Below, in pieces: positions 1 through 12,800 of a stretch of DNA of 64,000 nucleotides (position 1 is its first letter; the number at the start of each line of letters is the position of its first letter). The translations under genes and the position numbers were made by a program. The notes beneath the pieces were generated by a model. It searched no databases. It was not told the origin of the DNA and worked only from the letters and a program-made list of their open reading frames with translations. The stretch is from Echinococcus granulosus (Eukaryota > Platyhelminthes > Cestoda > Cyclophyllidea > Taeniidae): the NCBI RefSeq assembly GCF_000524195.1, contig NW_020170502.1, forward strand, positions 62,915 through 126,914. Reading direction: 5' to 3'.

Positions 1-2036
1 TCTGGCTTGCAAATATTTTCAGTTCTGTGGTTTGCTAATCTACTTATCTCTTAAGGTCAAGTTGAGGTCATTGTTGTAGGGGCTTTCAGCCGCGTCAAAC
101 CAGGAGAGGCCTCGAATGAACAAGTGTGCTCTGTCAGTAATGAGCTGGCTTTAAAAGGGCCTAAAAGCGGGTATTCGTGTTGGGTCAAGGGGTTCATTCT
201 GGCTTTCAAGCAAGTTGACCTAACAGACAGACATGTGTCAGTCAAATTGAAAAGGTTACTTTGTTACCATCTCAACGTATATGCTGAAAGAAATTAAGCT
301 CCAAAGATGCTGGGAGACCTGCCACATCATTTGGAGGGGATAAGGTTTGATCCCGGTAAAAATTACGTACAAGTAAATCCCTCCGTTTGTGCTAATAAAG
401 CATGTTTAGGCAGCATGTGGGGGACAATTTGTGGCAACGTTTACGGTGAGAGACGGAACGACTGGATGGTGCCCATCTCGAGCATGAGGGGGAGGCCGTG
501 GTAAGAGCCAGTGATGGTACAATTTTAACCCACTTACTCGTCCGTCCTCCCACTCACCCAACCACCAACACAAACACACCAGCTAATGACAGTTAAATTC
601 AAAGGCTTTCAAATTGCTTTGTTTTTTTCTGGATTTGTTAACGCAAAACTCCATTTGGAAGTTTTTATTGCTTCAATATAGCAGTAACTTGCAGGATAAA
701 ATTTTCTGGAAAATCTGCAAACTACAATCTCCAAAGAAGGAACTGATGGTGTCTTACATCAGTTAGGCTTCTTCGTTACAGTTTTTTGGTTAGTGGAGTG
801 ACCTCCATATACCAAAAATTTACTTTTCTGTATACAGACTAACTTCCATATTTCACTGAATCTGTCGCAATATTTCAGACCATACGGCTGTTTCTTAGTA
901 TTTCTAGTGCAAAAATTTAAATACTTCGCATCTTTACAGAATTTCCATTTACTAATGCAGCATTCACTGCTTTTAATAGTTTCAAGACCCGGCAAATTAA
1001 CGAGGAACCGGCAAAATGCCTCTTTTTTAGAAAAACAAATATTTGGCTATATATAAAAAAACATGTAGATGGGTTAGGCTTCTATTACCAAAGCAGTGTT
1101 TAAATCATCGTATGGTCATGTGCTGCCATGGCAAATTCTAACCACATGTTTGACAACCTTCAGTAGTCGTCATGTGATCCTCATTAATTCTCGTACTAAC
1201 TACCGACTTTTATTTGTACGCAAAAAATATAACCAGTCATGTTCTAACGAAGAATAACTAGGTATAAAAGCCGAGTGCGTGTGAGTCCTTTCAATGTATT
1301 TTTGCACATTTTGCTTAATGATGACTCCCAAAACATATATCATGCTATTATAACATTATTGTCGTCTTTAGCCAAATACTTGGACATAATAAAAGGGGTA
1401 AAAGTATTTTTACATCTAAAGCCTTCAGCGAGGTTCAATTTATCGAGCCACAAACCTCCTTACCATGGTGGGGTTTTAAATCCATGCGTTGAGAGTTAGC
1501 GGCCAAAGAAGAAAGAAATAAGAGTAAAGATGAAGTAAGCTCGTTGATCACTCTTTTGAACAAAACATTTGACTTGGGGCAACAGGGGTGGGGGCGGGAG
1601 CGTGGGAGAGAAGAAATGAGGTGGGCTCCTATCAAACAGCAGAACAGGTGAAGCCGATGGCTCTGAACAGGGACATCCCAAGCAGCTAATCAAATGAGCA
1701 AACAAACCGACAAAATAAAAGCATAAGGAGAAGAAAAGTGGGGAGAGGAGCAGAGATTTCCACATTTTTAGACGTATGAGACTCAGTGAAATTTTCGTAT
1801 TTGACATCACCATCATTATCGTCATTTTATAAACACGGGCATGAAATATGTTCAGACGCGGTGAATTGAGAATCACATTATGAGAGAGAGAGAGAGGTGA
1901 AATCAACCGGTCTGTCATACATTCAATCAATGGAGACGCGAAAGACATTAACGAAAAAGAACGGTGAGAGGAGGGAAATGAAGCAACACGAATGAGGGGA
2001 GGGAGGGATGGAGTGGGCCTTACTTCCCCCTGTCCG
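1..2036. other. No gene seen
   Basis: AT-rich DNA with only short, unconvincing frames and the GA microsatellite. A TTTATT near 1209 could be a distant minus-strand AATAAA for gene A. Confidence 0.5.
1882..1897. repeat. (GA)n microsatellite
   Basis: An uninterrupted run of about eight GA units in the 3' flank of gene A. Confidence 0.9.
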
Positions 2037-3803
2037 TTAATCCTCATTTCCTGAAGGGACTGCAGAGTTAGCCTTTTCAAGTGCACTGCGGGCACCAGCT
2101 TGCATTATCCAATCTGGAGGTGCAATAGCTTGAAGCAAGGCCGAAAGGTGCACCTTCGTAGTGACTAATTTGGAGAGATTTTCCATGCAAGCGTTTATTG
2201 TAGCCTCTAGGGAGTCCGCGTGATCACTATGCAGCTCCAGGAGCACTTTTTTAACATTCCAGTCACCTTCAGAGTCAGCAATACGAAAGATAACCAGACA
2301 ATTAGCTGGTGAGCAGAGGAGAGTGATCTCCGCAGGATCCAAATTTAGGAAGGCCTTCTCCCCACCTTTCAAATTGTGCGAAAGCTTCGAGGAACACTGA
2401 TCAATTGAAAGAAGAACTGCTAGTGCGATGCTGGGATGAATGTCACAGGAAGGGTTTTCAGATACGGTGAGCTCTTGAAGTACGTCGGAGAGTCGAATTA
2501 TCGCTAAAGCAGGATGGAAGGCGGTCTCAGTATCAGTGGGGGATTCAAATAGAAGTAATGTTGAAGGAGTCCCTAAGTGGCTCTCATTGATCCATGTGGA
2601 CAATAGTGCATCAATTGTGGCTTCTGGATAGATTATGCTTCCGACGGAGTATTGGATTGGCGGCTGCAAGAGTGAAGGAAAGTGTTTTACAATTAAACTT
2701 CTAGATAACAAGACTCCAGGACTCCAGTAACTTTTAGTAATTTCATAGAAAGTACTCACCAATTTTACATAGTCAAGCTGCTTCGAGGGATCGTGATACA
2801 CTTCCAGTGAGCTATATCCTGCCAAAGTGCCACGCTTGAACCATCCAGCCTCACTGAGATCACCGCACTGCCAATGGAAACCTGCAAACTCCCCTTGCAG
2901 ATCTACGGATTTTAATCGAGCACAGGCGGCAGTGTACTCCAGGAGGCATTTGTTCACCAGCTTCTCGGAGGCCGATTCCTCACCTTCTAGCCTCATGGAC
3001 CACAGTTTGTGGGAATGGGAAAACGCGAAGATTGAGGATTTGCCTTCGTCAGGAGTTTTAGCCTCTTCCGCGATTTGGTATCCCAACAGGGGCAAGGAAA
3101 GTTCATTGCCAGGAGATGATGCCATTTGGGGACTCTGGCGGCAAAGAAGGCAAGTAAACTCTTAGGGCAGCTGTGGCAGCAGTAAGTGGATGTGAGCGGC
3201 AAATCACACTAATCGGAAAAATTTGTTTCTCGGAGGATGATGAAGCAAATGTACAAAGGCAAGCAGAGAAAGTACAGCCAGCAGATCAAGCCATTTTTAC
3301 AGGGCAGCAAGTGCGGCGATGGAAATAACATTTGGGAAATCGAAATAGCGGCAAGGGTGGCAAAACAAAGGTAGTAGTTTTTGACAGTTAATAGTTTACT
3401 CTCCATCTGGGATCGAGGTAGAGTATCCACCTCTCCCGTGACCTTAAACAAAGAGCAGGCAAACTGCAGCTGGACCTTCAATCTGCAAGGCAGAGGCACC
3501 ATGTTACCTCGGTCTACGTCACTACTTGTAGCTCTCGACAGTAGCAGTCTCAGAAGTTTCCTCAGCAATTTATGTTCACTTTACAGAGCGATCTTTTCGA
3601 GATGCTCACCTCAAAGGAGTGGTGAAACAATTTTTCGTTCCAGGGGTCAACAAGGAAGACAAAGCTGTCTGTCCTCCATCCCATTCAACAATCAGAGTCG
3701 TTTTGACTTTCAGAGCCCAATGATCAAGGTCTAGAGCATTCCTAAGGGGTTTCTTTACGCTGAAATCTCTACATGACAGTGTTTCTAGCAGAAGATATGC
3801 CAT
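2037..3803 (-). CDS. Gene A: four-exon gene, possible Njmu-R1 (C17orf75)-like protein
   Basis: Exons, in transcription order, are 3803-3610, 3482-3431, 3134-2760 and 2663-2037, giving about 415 residues. The start ATG at 3803 has a good context (A at -3, G at +4). Splice sites seen are TTTGAG|GTGAGC, TTGCAG|ATTG, GAGAG|GTGGAT, TTTGCCGCCAG|AGTC, AAATTG|GTGAGT and TTGCAG|CCGC, and phases match throughout (2, 0, 0). The last two exons are the best supported, as a 362-codon open frame runs across them. Several short blocks are collinear with vertebrate Njmu-R1, a WDR11-complex subunit of about 396 residues involved in trans-Golgi vesicle capture: an early hydrophobic strand (SSIFAFSHSHKL), a block near LLSTWINES..STLLLF, and a C-terminal CLVIFRIADSEGDW strand followed by a helix. 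This comparison is from memory and weak, so the name is tentative while coding status is fairly secure. The two N-terminal exons are less certain and could belong to a separate small gene. No transmembrane segment is seen in the spliced product. Confidence 0.6.
2664..2759 (-). other. 96-nt in-frame, stop-free intron of gene A
   Basis: On the minus strand this stretch starts GTGAGT and ends CACTCTTGCAG, with a pyrimidine-rich 3' end. It is exactly 96 nt, phase 0, and has no stop codon in the flanking frame. Retention would therefore insert 32 residues without breaking the protein. The encoded residues (VSTFYEITKSYW and so on) look unlike the flanking sequence, so I read it as an intron. Confidence 0.6.
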
Positions 3804-3873
3804 AGTTTCTACCTCTTCAATTAAGAGTAAGTTCAGTCAGCGGAACCCTACGTGGAAGACTTCCGTTACCAAG

Positions 3874-4110
3874 TTAATGATTTTTTGGGGATAGACCTCC
3901 ACAAGGAGAAGTGGTAGGCCTCAGCGCATGTAATGCAGTGCGATAGGCCTTGAGTTTGTAAGTCAAGTCACTATCAGACCACTAGAGGCATTTTATACCA
4001 TCTCGGTCAGCAGAAGACATCTCCACACGGTGGACCATAGCTTTAGTATCATCCACAAGAACGTAGTGATGTCCTCGGAACTCGATGAGCACCCTAAACA
4101 GGCCAGTCAC
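3874..4110 (-). mobile_element. Decayed BEL/Pao-type LTR retrotransposon, reverse-transcriptase fragment
   Basis: One minus-strand frame reads like the BEL/Pao reverse-transcriptase core. It has a TGLFRVLIEFR block, then VLVDDTKAMVHRVEMSSADRD, then CL-stop-WSDSDL, and later a KAYR..HALRPTTSPCGG block. These match, in order, the family pattern of L-TGVL-RFR, LVAD-AMFHQV, DRD--RFLWW-DGDL and SSPSCANFAL. A TAG sits where the family has tryptophan, and the reading ends in TAA. The second catalytic aspartate region (YxDD) is absent and no LTRs were recognised. It is a dead fragment, lying between genes A and B on the same strand. Confidence 0.6.
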
Positions 4111-4196
4111 GAGGAATGTTGGTTTGGTGATGCTCAGTCACAGAATCCAACCAAATAAATGACGCCTTCATTTTTGTTGTCTCTCAGGCATTATTT

Positions 4197-4400
4197 CTAT
4201 TCAATTGGAGGCGTTTCTTGAAGCCCATCAAGGCAGGTGACCAAGGCTTGATGGCCTCCATTGGCGCTACTGGAGCCGAAATCAACCATCACTGCGTGAG
4301 GAACATCCAACACAACATAGCACCCTTCTAGCCCATAATATCTCCTTGAAAAGACAACTTCGTCCAACTCATGAACTTCAACGTCATCTACGGGTGGCAA
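4197..4400 (-). pseudogene. Decayed open frame beside the retrotransposon remnant
   Basis: A 67-codon minus-strand frame with protein-like composition (DDVEVHELDEVVFSRRYYG, CYVVLDVPHAVMVDFG) ends in TAG. It lies just upstream, in transcription sense, of the BEL/Pao fragment and in the same orientation, so it may be earlier polyprotein sequence broken by frameshifts. I do not recognise a domain in it. There are no convincing splice sites at its edges. Confidence 0.3.
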
Positions 4401-4448
4401 TGACCCATGACTTAGGCTGTTTCGTTATGTGGGTTCAATTGAAAACCT

Positions 4449-5230
4449 TTAAATGGCTTCAACTTGGTCAGGGCCTTGACCGGCCAAGCCCGATGCACTG
4501 CTGACTGACACGTAGCTGAAATCCATCAGGTCATCTTGTACTGTGGACTCACCATTGAGCTCCTTGATGGTGAGGATGGCGTCAACGCTCGGCGAAATCA
4601 GCAATACCGCATTGAAGTAGCTATTAAAGAAGGTGTTGGGCAACCACTTCTTCATGACGGAGGTGAACCGCCAGAATCACAAATGGGGTTCTTCAAGAAA
4701 GTAAGGTTTCATGAACACGAGGTTAAGCCACTGCTGCGATGCCATCAGAGGGCCTAGTGACTTCAGCATTGCCCCTAGAATATTTCGACCAATGTGGCAG
4801 TGATTGGTGTCGTCCGCTGCAACGTCAACTTTGATGGTAGTCTTCTACTCAATGCTTAGACTTCAGGCACGCATAACACATTGGATATTTCACCAACCCT
4901 TTCCAGGCTGACGCTCTCAGCATTCAGCAGGCTGGCGAGCTCGCCACGTCTACACACGGTCGCCAAAGCTCATGGAATCAATCTGTAGCAACAGATGATT
5001 TGAAGGGTGACCCAATGACATGCCGTTCCTCCAAACGAGGTTCCAGTACTCCAAGTGCTTCCACGTGTCATTTAGCTGCCTTGTCTTCGCAATCCATGGT
5101 GAAGTAGCCTCTCAGAAAGGTATAATCAGCGAGCTCGGCTACAATTCCGCAGAAGATCTGAATAGAGCTTGTCATCGAGTTTATTCAAGCTACCCGTAAG
5201 AAGTTCCACAAAAATTTAAAAGAAATTAGC
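4449..5230 (-). pseudogene. Frameshifted coding remnant, unidentified
   Basis: Minus-strand translation gives protein-like stretches in changing frames, separated by stops. Examples are IFCGIVAELADYTFLRGYF near 5170-5100, QLNDTWKHLEYWNLVW near 5070, and a 68-codon frame at 4655-4449 containing SVDAILTIKELNGESTVQDD. The mix of protein-like runs and frameshifts is what a dead gene or transposon looks like. It may be part of the BEL/Pao element, but no protease, RNase H or integrase motif was recognised. Confidence 0.3.
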
Positions 5231-6836
5231 CCAAAACTCGTTTGCGCGGATTTGGAGTGCGGATCTCCTGCCAAGAGGGTTAAGGTGCAACAGTAGACAG
5301 CAAAAAGAAGTATTTTTGGACTGCATCTAGTCAGTCAAGCAGTGGCATTGTAGATGGACGAGTCAAACCTGGGACCTTCTCCCAAATTTCCTCATTTATG
5401 CCTACAGTTAAATCTCGCATTCCAGTCGGTTTTCTAACATTAAAGCGTGAGAGAAAGTGATTTTGCATGCCTCCATTCTACTGCTATCACCTGTCTACTT
5501 CTCAAGAGGTAGACTCCAGTGCGCCAAGAATGTAGGAGTGGAATAATTATTGAACTACCTAACAACCTAGTTGACTTTATGCACTGCCAGTGCAGAATAT
5601 GGAGCCAAAAAACAAAATAATCCAAGTGGACAACCGCGTCTATTCTCTTCATAGTGGATTTGGATGTGCAGACGGTTCGAAGCCTTTTGGGTAGGTGAGC
5701 AGCCCAGTCGGGCAGAGCAGCAACCGTGGCAGCAAAATCGACGCGGTGAGTACAGCCTAATGATGAAGGCAACAGTAATTCATACCAAAACTACGCAAAA
5801 ATTTAGCGTCACCTCCTTTCCATGATTTGGAATATCTTTTCCAATTCAATCGGTGTTATTTGGTGTGTGAAAAGTAGCTGTCCAAATCAGACTTGGTGTT
5901 GTTTGCTACTGACACTTAAATAGTAGTATACTGACTCAACTGTATGAAAACTATGTAGGAGTAATTTTTAGCTGAACGCTTAGAAAAGGCAGCATATTTT
6001 ACGTGTCAGAATAAAGTGTTGACAGAAGACACCCAAACGGTGGAAGATACAGCATTAAGAGGACACGTTAGCACTACTTAGGAGCACAAGATTCAACAAC
6101 AACAGCTCTGAATAAAAATCCCACAATGGAAGGCTTTGCCCATGTCCATATCAAATGTGGGTGGAAACATCAACTTTCTTCTGTCAAAGTATTGATAATT
6201 TTTGTGCCTCACGGCCTGTTCTGACAAGACCTTAGAATTAACACTATATCATCTCGGAGGCGACCATCTTTCACGTTCCAGGAGTAGATGGTGCCAAAGA
6301 TACCAACGTCGCATTTCTCACTTGACTGCTACACGTTGTCACTTCCTCAACAAATGTGGTTTACAAAATCCGCAGACCACGAAGCGATGAGACCGATGTT
6401 ACTCATAGGTAAGGTGTTGGACTTGTGCTTATTCAAAGGTGATGATTAGGGGGGTGGGGGTGGGCGGGGGAAGAGACATGTTGGAAATGATCTTTTTAAA
6501 GCGTTGATAGATGTAGTGCGTTAATTTGTCATGAGAGAAGGTAGATGGCGGGCAGGCTAACCTTAATCGAAGGTTTGATCAAATTTTGGAAATAGGCCTC
6601 TTTAAAAGCTGTATCCTGGGTGTGTTCACTCGGCTCTCCTAGTTTGGACGCTAAAGCCAACAGGGTTGGTCGCTCCTAAAATTGCCAACAACTCGCCTGT
6701 TAATGGCTCTTCTTCTACCGATTAGCAGATACCAGGTAGCTGGTCGAGATGCCTACCAGCGATGTTAAACTACCGATAGACAAATGTCTAGGCAAAAGAA
6801 CCAATCAGGTTGCAGACGGTCTCTAGTTCAACCACT
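5231..6836. other. Spacer between the retrotransposon remnant and gene B
   Basis: Short frames with stops and no convincing splice pairs. A G-rich run lies near 6450-6470. No AATAAA was seen on the minus strand for gene B here. Confidence 0.4.
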
Positions 6837-9800
6837 CTAGACGCTATTTGATCGCTGCGGTATGAACGTAGTTTTGGAGAGGGAGGTAATTTTTAAAAGA
6901 GACGGTACCTTTCCATAAGGAATACTCGAGACGGGTGCTTTGGGCCTGAGAGGTGCTGTTTGAACACAGACTGAGGCAGTAGCAATTGGGCGGACCGGAG
7001 GCATACTGCACTGCATCTGAAAAGCACAAGGAATGGTGGAGTTGGCGCCATCTACTACATTGTAATGGAGTGTCACTTCCTCTCACTTTTGGGATTCCAG
7101 ACCAAAAGATCGTAAATCAAGATACGGAAAGCTTACGCTAGTAATGGTCGGTGATAATGGAGTGCTATTATCCTCAGACGCAGTGATAGGTTTGAGGACG
7201 CTAGCTCGATTTCCTTCAGTGGTAGGGCTGTTAGCCAAGTGAGGACGCAATACAGGAGCCGGGACCGACTTTCTCTTACTGCCCAACAAAAATTTGGGCA
7301 AAGTGAATGAATCCTTCTGCTCGAAGATAACTTTTTGGCCAGACTTGGGAGGCTGCGAGCCTTCGTCGAGTGATCTGTGCTGACTCTCATTGAGTTTTCG
7401 TTTCACCGTGAAGCTCGTTTCGTGTATTGTCATGGGCTGAGTGAAAGGAGGAAGGCAATTTAGGCCTAAATTCGATCTGCTGACATCGGGGTCAGATGCA
7501 ACTCGAAGACAATTCGTTATTTTCATGTCTTACCCGGCTAAGTGTAGTCATCTTAGCAGCTCTCGTCTCCTCTTTACTTCGATAGAGTTTTTTTCTGTCC
7601 AGACTGGTCGTAGCATTGGTATAATCTGACCGCATTTGCTGTATGGCACAAAGTCCAAACGTGGTGAGAGACAGTACTACTAATAAGTTATTAGTAGATG
7701 GAGCGAGGAACTCACAACAGGAGCTGAATGCACCGGTGAAGGCGCGGACACAGGACTTATGACTTCCACATCACTTAACGGCGGTGGACTGCTAGCAGCC
7801 ATTGTGTACGACTTCTCCAGCACCCGTGGAGGTGCTGATGGTCGCGGAGGCGGTGGAAGATTGCGTGGCTTCAACAAAGACACCAAGTACAGAGTAAAAT
7901 TTCAAAGTTCTTTATTTAAAAGAGACACACAAATGTGGAGGGAGAAATTATGATTTTGCTTAGGCAATATTAGCACGGAGCAAGGTGGATCCACTGAGGC
8001 GTTATGCAAATAAAGGGGAGGGAAACTAACCACAGCTAGGCGCTCTCGACATTGCAGGAAAAGCTCTTCCAGTGAAAAACTTCTACTCACAAAGAAATCT
8101 GTCTTTTAAAATGCAGTATACGTCCAGAATATTAACTCTCTGAGGCTATATAAAGGATAAGATTTTTTCCTAATTATTTTGCTATATTTCCGTAAAAGTA
8201 TTGTTGAGAGGGATGATTGGATTGCATTAAGAGATGTTAATTCCCACAAAAAAAAGGTGAAAAATCGGAGCGTTTACAATAAGTTTTAAGGATTTTATTT
8301 GTAATCTAAATGAGATTAAAGGCCTTAAGTTAATTCTTGGAAGTTAGCCAAATTAAGTTAACTGGAGAATAAATATTCTGATAAGTGAAGTTAAGTTGAG
8401 GAGTCGCTGCAGCTAAGGTGAAATTACCTAACTGAAGGAAAGTGTTCGTAGGAAATATACGACATGTGTGGGAGATCTTTGTTTTACCTTAGCCATTCAT
8501 AATAGGCAGTCCTTTTTTAAACCGTCGAAATTGTCGGCCATACTGGTGAAAGATTCAATTTTGCTCTTTAAGGCTTTTGTTTTTCTTATACAAGGAGGGA
8601 TAGAGAGGAGCAATAGGCCTGTACAACCGCCTAAGATGCTTCAATCCACCACGGAGACTTGTTAATCAATTAGCTGGTCTACATCCAGACAATGAAGTTG
8701 GTTGTCAAGTCCTGGGTCGGATCGAGGGCTCATTCCCACACAGAGCTTGAGCATTTGGAAATTAAATGTCACAAGCACTTCCTGGGTGGGTTCCATGTTT
8801 AGGGGTTGGTTAAAAGTCTACTGATTAGCGGCACTCACTGCAGCAATAACTCATTAATGTTAAGATACAAGAAGCTGTGATGCCAAACTGCCACTTGAAA
8901 GAAACTAAATTCTACAAACGAATGCACCAAAAACCAAAACATTTGCCTCATACTTCACCATCCACAATTCATTGTTCTGATTAAAAGAGGCTAGTACCCG
9001 AAAGGTGGTGCGGTCTCGGCATTATTCGGGCCTAATGATAAATCGTTAGCACCCTTTTCTAACAGCCACAACAGGCGCGAGACTAAATGTGCGTTCGTAG
9101 TGCAGGGTCTTCTTAATAAAACGCACCAGCAGGCGCATTAATCATGCTAGGAGGGATACTCTCCGCTTTTTTGTCTAGGATGAAGCCCATAGCCTTTAGC
9201 ACCACCTCCGAAATTAGCTTTATAAATTCCACTAGCACCAACACAATGATGCTACAAATCTACTTTAAACAGTGCTTTACCTTTAAATTTAAGCAGTCCC
9301 TCCAATTCCATAGGAAAAAAGCCGTCTTTTGAATAAAAGCAAAAATAATTTTATCCACCGTAGAGAAGTAGGTGATGCAATCTAAGTAGGCAGAAAGTCC
9401 TTGCCGTTCCCATAGCACAGGGTATCTGAATGTGGGTCCCTTATAAACGAAGTTAAATGATTCACAGAGGATATTACTTCGTCATTTCTTGCACACAAAG
9501 GACCTAATGGTTGCAGCCCAGCGCACAATAATCATGTAACATCGCAAAATTTAATTCTTTCGCACAAAATTTATTAGTTTCTAGACCTGCTTAGATTTTG
9601 GGATAAAACACGCCTAGTTTAATAACCCTGAAGGGAATCCGGAGTAAAATTTACAAGTTTTAGTGAACTTTGATTATTGCAACTTCTTAGTTTATTTGAC
9701 TGATGTGCATGAAGGCCTTCGTCTGATTGGACAAACCACATCAAGTTAAAACAACATAACAAGTAATAAATTTTGCGAGTAAACACTTTAATGGCTCATC

Positions 9801-12800
9801 AGGGACTATTTTACCCAACCCATTTTTCCCATTAAAATTCGGCACTTTCTTAAAGCCATATAGGTGTGCTACTTCGGCGGCAAGATTGTTATTCTGGCTG
9901 TGCAAAAAAAGGAGGAAAACCTGTCACATTGACTACGTTTTTAAGAAATCCCAGCTTCCGTTGAGACAAGCCAAAGGAGCAACCGTGTTTGCACACACAT
10001 ACTCCAAGAATTTGCGCTAAATCAGATCTTACCGCAAATGCTTTAGACTGGAGGAGCTGAGGATAGCGGAAGAGATGGTTAATGGGCTTGATGCATTCCT
10101 ATTGCAGCCTAATTTACTCAGAAAAATCCCTCACACCCTGCCTAATGATGTACTTTTTAAGGAGTAAAATGTTGAAGAAGAGAAACTTCACATTATGTGC
10201 ACTCATTCACAACAAAGAATTAGGAGCGGTCATCTTCTGTCACCTAACGTCGACCTTAAAGGTGTTTCTTTAGTAGAGTGTTCATATTATACGGGCTGGC
10301 TCTCCAGTAACTAACTAACTAACTACAGATAAACACCACTTACAGAGGCTTTGGTGGAATTCGATTGTTCATTCTTTGCTGGTGGAGGACGCGGAGGTTT
10401 GAGGTCATTTGCAACCACTGCTCCATTTGCCCTCTCAGATTTTATACTTTCCATCATATCTCGAGCCTTCTTCTCATTTATGGCTTGTGCAATTGTTGTT
10501 AATACGGGCTTTGTAGCAACAGATGGGCATATTTCTTCCTCAGCTGGTGTGTTCTTAAAAGAAAAATGTTTAGTCAATATTTATCGTCTTCTTTTTGGAA
10601 AAATACTGTTAGGAAGACGCAGATGGGCGGAAATTGTGGTGAAGGCACCCATAAAATGCAACCCCATTGTAATTTCTACCTCGTTTAATTATGTCAGCCG
10701 TGGTCGGCAGGGGCTCAGGTAGCATTCACAATAAACAAAGAAGGCTTTGCTCTAAGTCGTCTAATCAAACGTCTGCCTGGACCTTAGCAACGCCATAAGT
10801 GTGCATTTGGCGTACAAACGACGTTAGGTACAAGTTGGCGTTCTCCCTCACTTGCTCTAAATGGATTCTACGGAACATTTCGACCGCTACTGACCGCGGA
10901 ATAGCTGGTAAACAATTGGCATATATCGCTGGAAGAGAGTCACTTAAACGATTTAGCACTTCTAAATTCGCTCATATTTGTTCTTCCCATTGTAAATGAT
11001 TTAAAAGAGAGAAAAATGTAACATAAAATGACCCCAATCTGTGATCGTGTCCCTAAAAATCAATTTTATTGTATAATAACTGGTGTCAGCACGGGTTCAA
11101 GCGCAAAAGGCAGAGGTCAAGCGCGTGATACCACTCACAGGACTTTTTCCGTTTTGTTGTTCAGCTGGAAGATTATCATAGATGTGGGGGGAGCCACCAG
11201 CCTCGCCAACTTTATGCAAAGACTCAGTTGAGGGTGTTGGTGAGGGTGGCATTGCGCTGAGAATGCTGTCGAGTTCCTTGCGTCGACAAGTTGTAGGCGA
11301 CTCCTGGTGGATACCGGAAATAATTTTATAGTGAATGAGGCAGTGCGAGAGAAAGCAACAGTGAGTAAAGAAGCGATAAAAATGAAGTCGCTCACAGGTA
11401 AATAGCACCAGCACCAACACACACACGCACGTAGATTATGTTCATCAATTTTGAGTGGTTGGTATAGCACACATACCCACATACACTCACATACACACGC
11501 AATCACAACCGTAAACTCCGTCTGTGCCACGGTGGTGGCAAACCAACTCCAAGAGACGAATGGTGATGACAAAGAAAAGCGGTGACATTAAAGCACTGAC
11601 TTAATGTTGAAGAGAGTATCACTTTCTTGATACGGTTGAATCAAAAACCCCCCTTCTTCAGTTAGCATAAGACGACTAACAAGCGATAATTTAAATAAAT
11701 ATCATTCTGGAGCATGTGCCGCCTCCAAAATGCATTTTCTCACAAATAATCAAGTTGCACACCCATTCTAGGCGAAATTTCCCCACTTAATTATTCTCTG
11801 AGTGCCATTTTGATTCCTTTTCGCTAATCGACATTCGGCAAAAGGGATGCTTATAACTAATAAGTAGTAGAGATTTTTTCCTGAGGAAAAAATGCAGGTT
11901 ATGCAAAGTTGACGGTTTACTTTCGACAGCCGGTCCTGTCTCCCGCACCCAGGGCTGACGCCTCATAAACGATCCTTTCCTACTAAAAATTCCCGTCTTT
12001 TTCACTGCCCTCAAAGTTTACTTCAACCGGATCGGAAGCGGAGGGGATGAATCACGCAGTGTTAAGGTGGCCAAAGTTTCACACTAAAAGGGCACATTTG
12101 GTCACACTTTTAATCATCGCCCCATGAAGTGAAAAGGAGTTAAATACCTCTGCAAAGATAAATTCATTCTGACTTGACTTTCACTTGTGCAGACCAGAAG
12201 GCGATCAATCTGTTGGCGAAACTGAATCTACAGTCAGTGGGTGATAGCAGAGCCCAAAATCCACGCTCTAGATGAGAAATCTACGCTTCAGTGAGCACAC
12301 CAACTCCATCCCACATGCCAAGTTAGTGCAGCCTCGGATAGCCCAACAGCATTAATCGTGTTTACGAGGGTACCGACGCCGACAAGCTGAAAGAATTGCG
12401 TCCTCTGTTATTTTAACTTCTTCACCCTCCATTCTCTCTCTCTCACCACAGCTACACTCACATGAGCTCAATCATTGCAAGTCAGTTGTCACAATACGGT
12501 CGATGTAGAACAATAGAAAATATGGGACTTTGGCCCGTTGTTCAGCACTAGATATCACGCATATCTGCGCAGTAGCTGTAGTTTTCCTGGACACGCACTG
12601 AACATTATACATGCCAGATGGGGCGATATTGAGACAAAAGCTTTCGGCTAGCACAATTTCTGTTTTCAGTTACATTTGAGGCAAATACTACTTATTTCCC
12701 AACAACATTGTTTAAGTAGGTGGGTAGGCATTGCGATTCGACTGATCCCCAGACAAAAGCACTACAATGGTAGCGAATGAGGTGGTGGGAGGTCTGGCCA

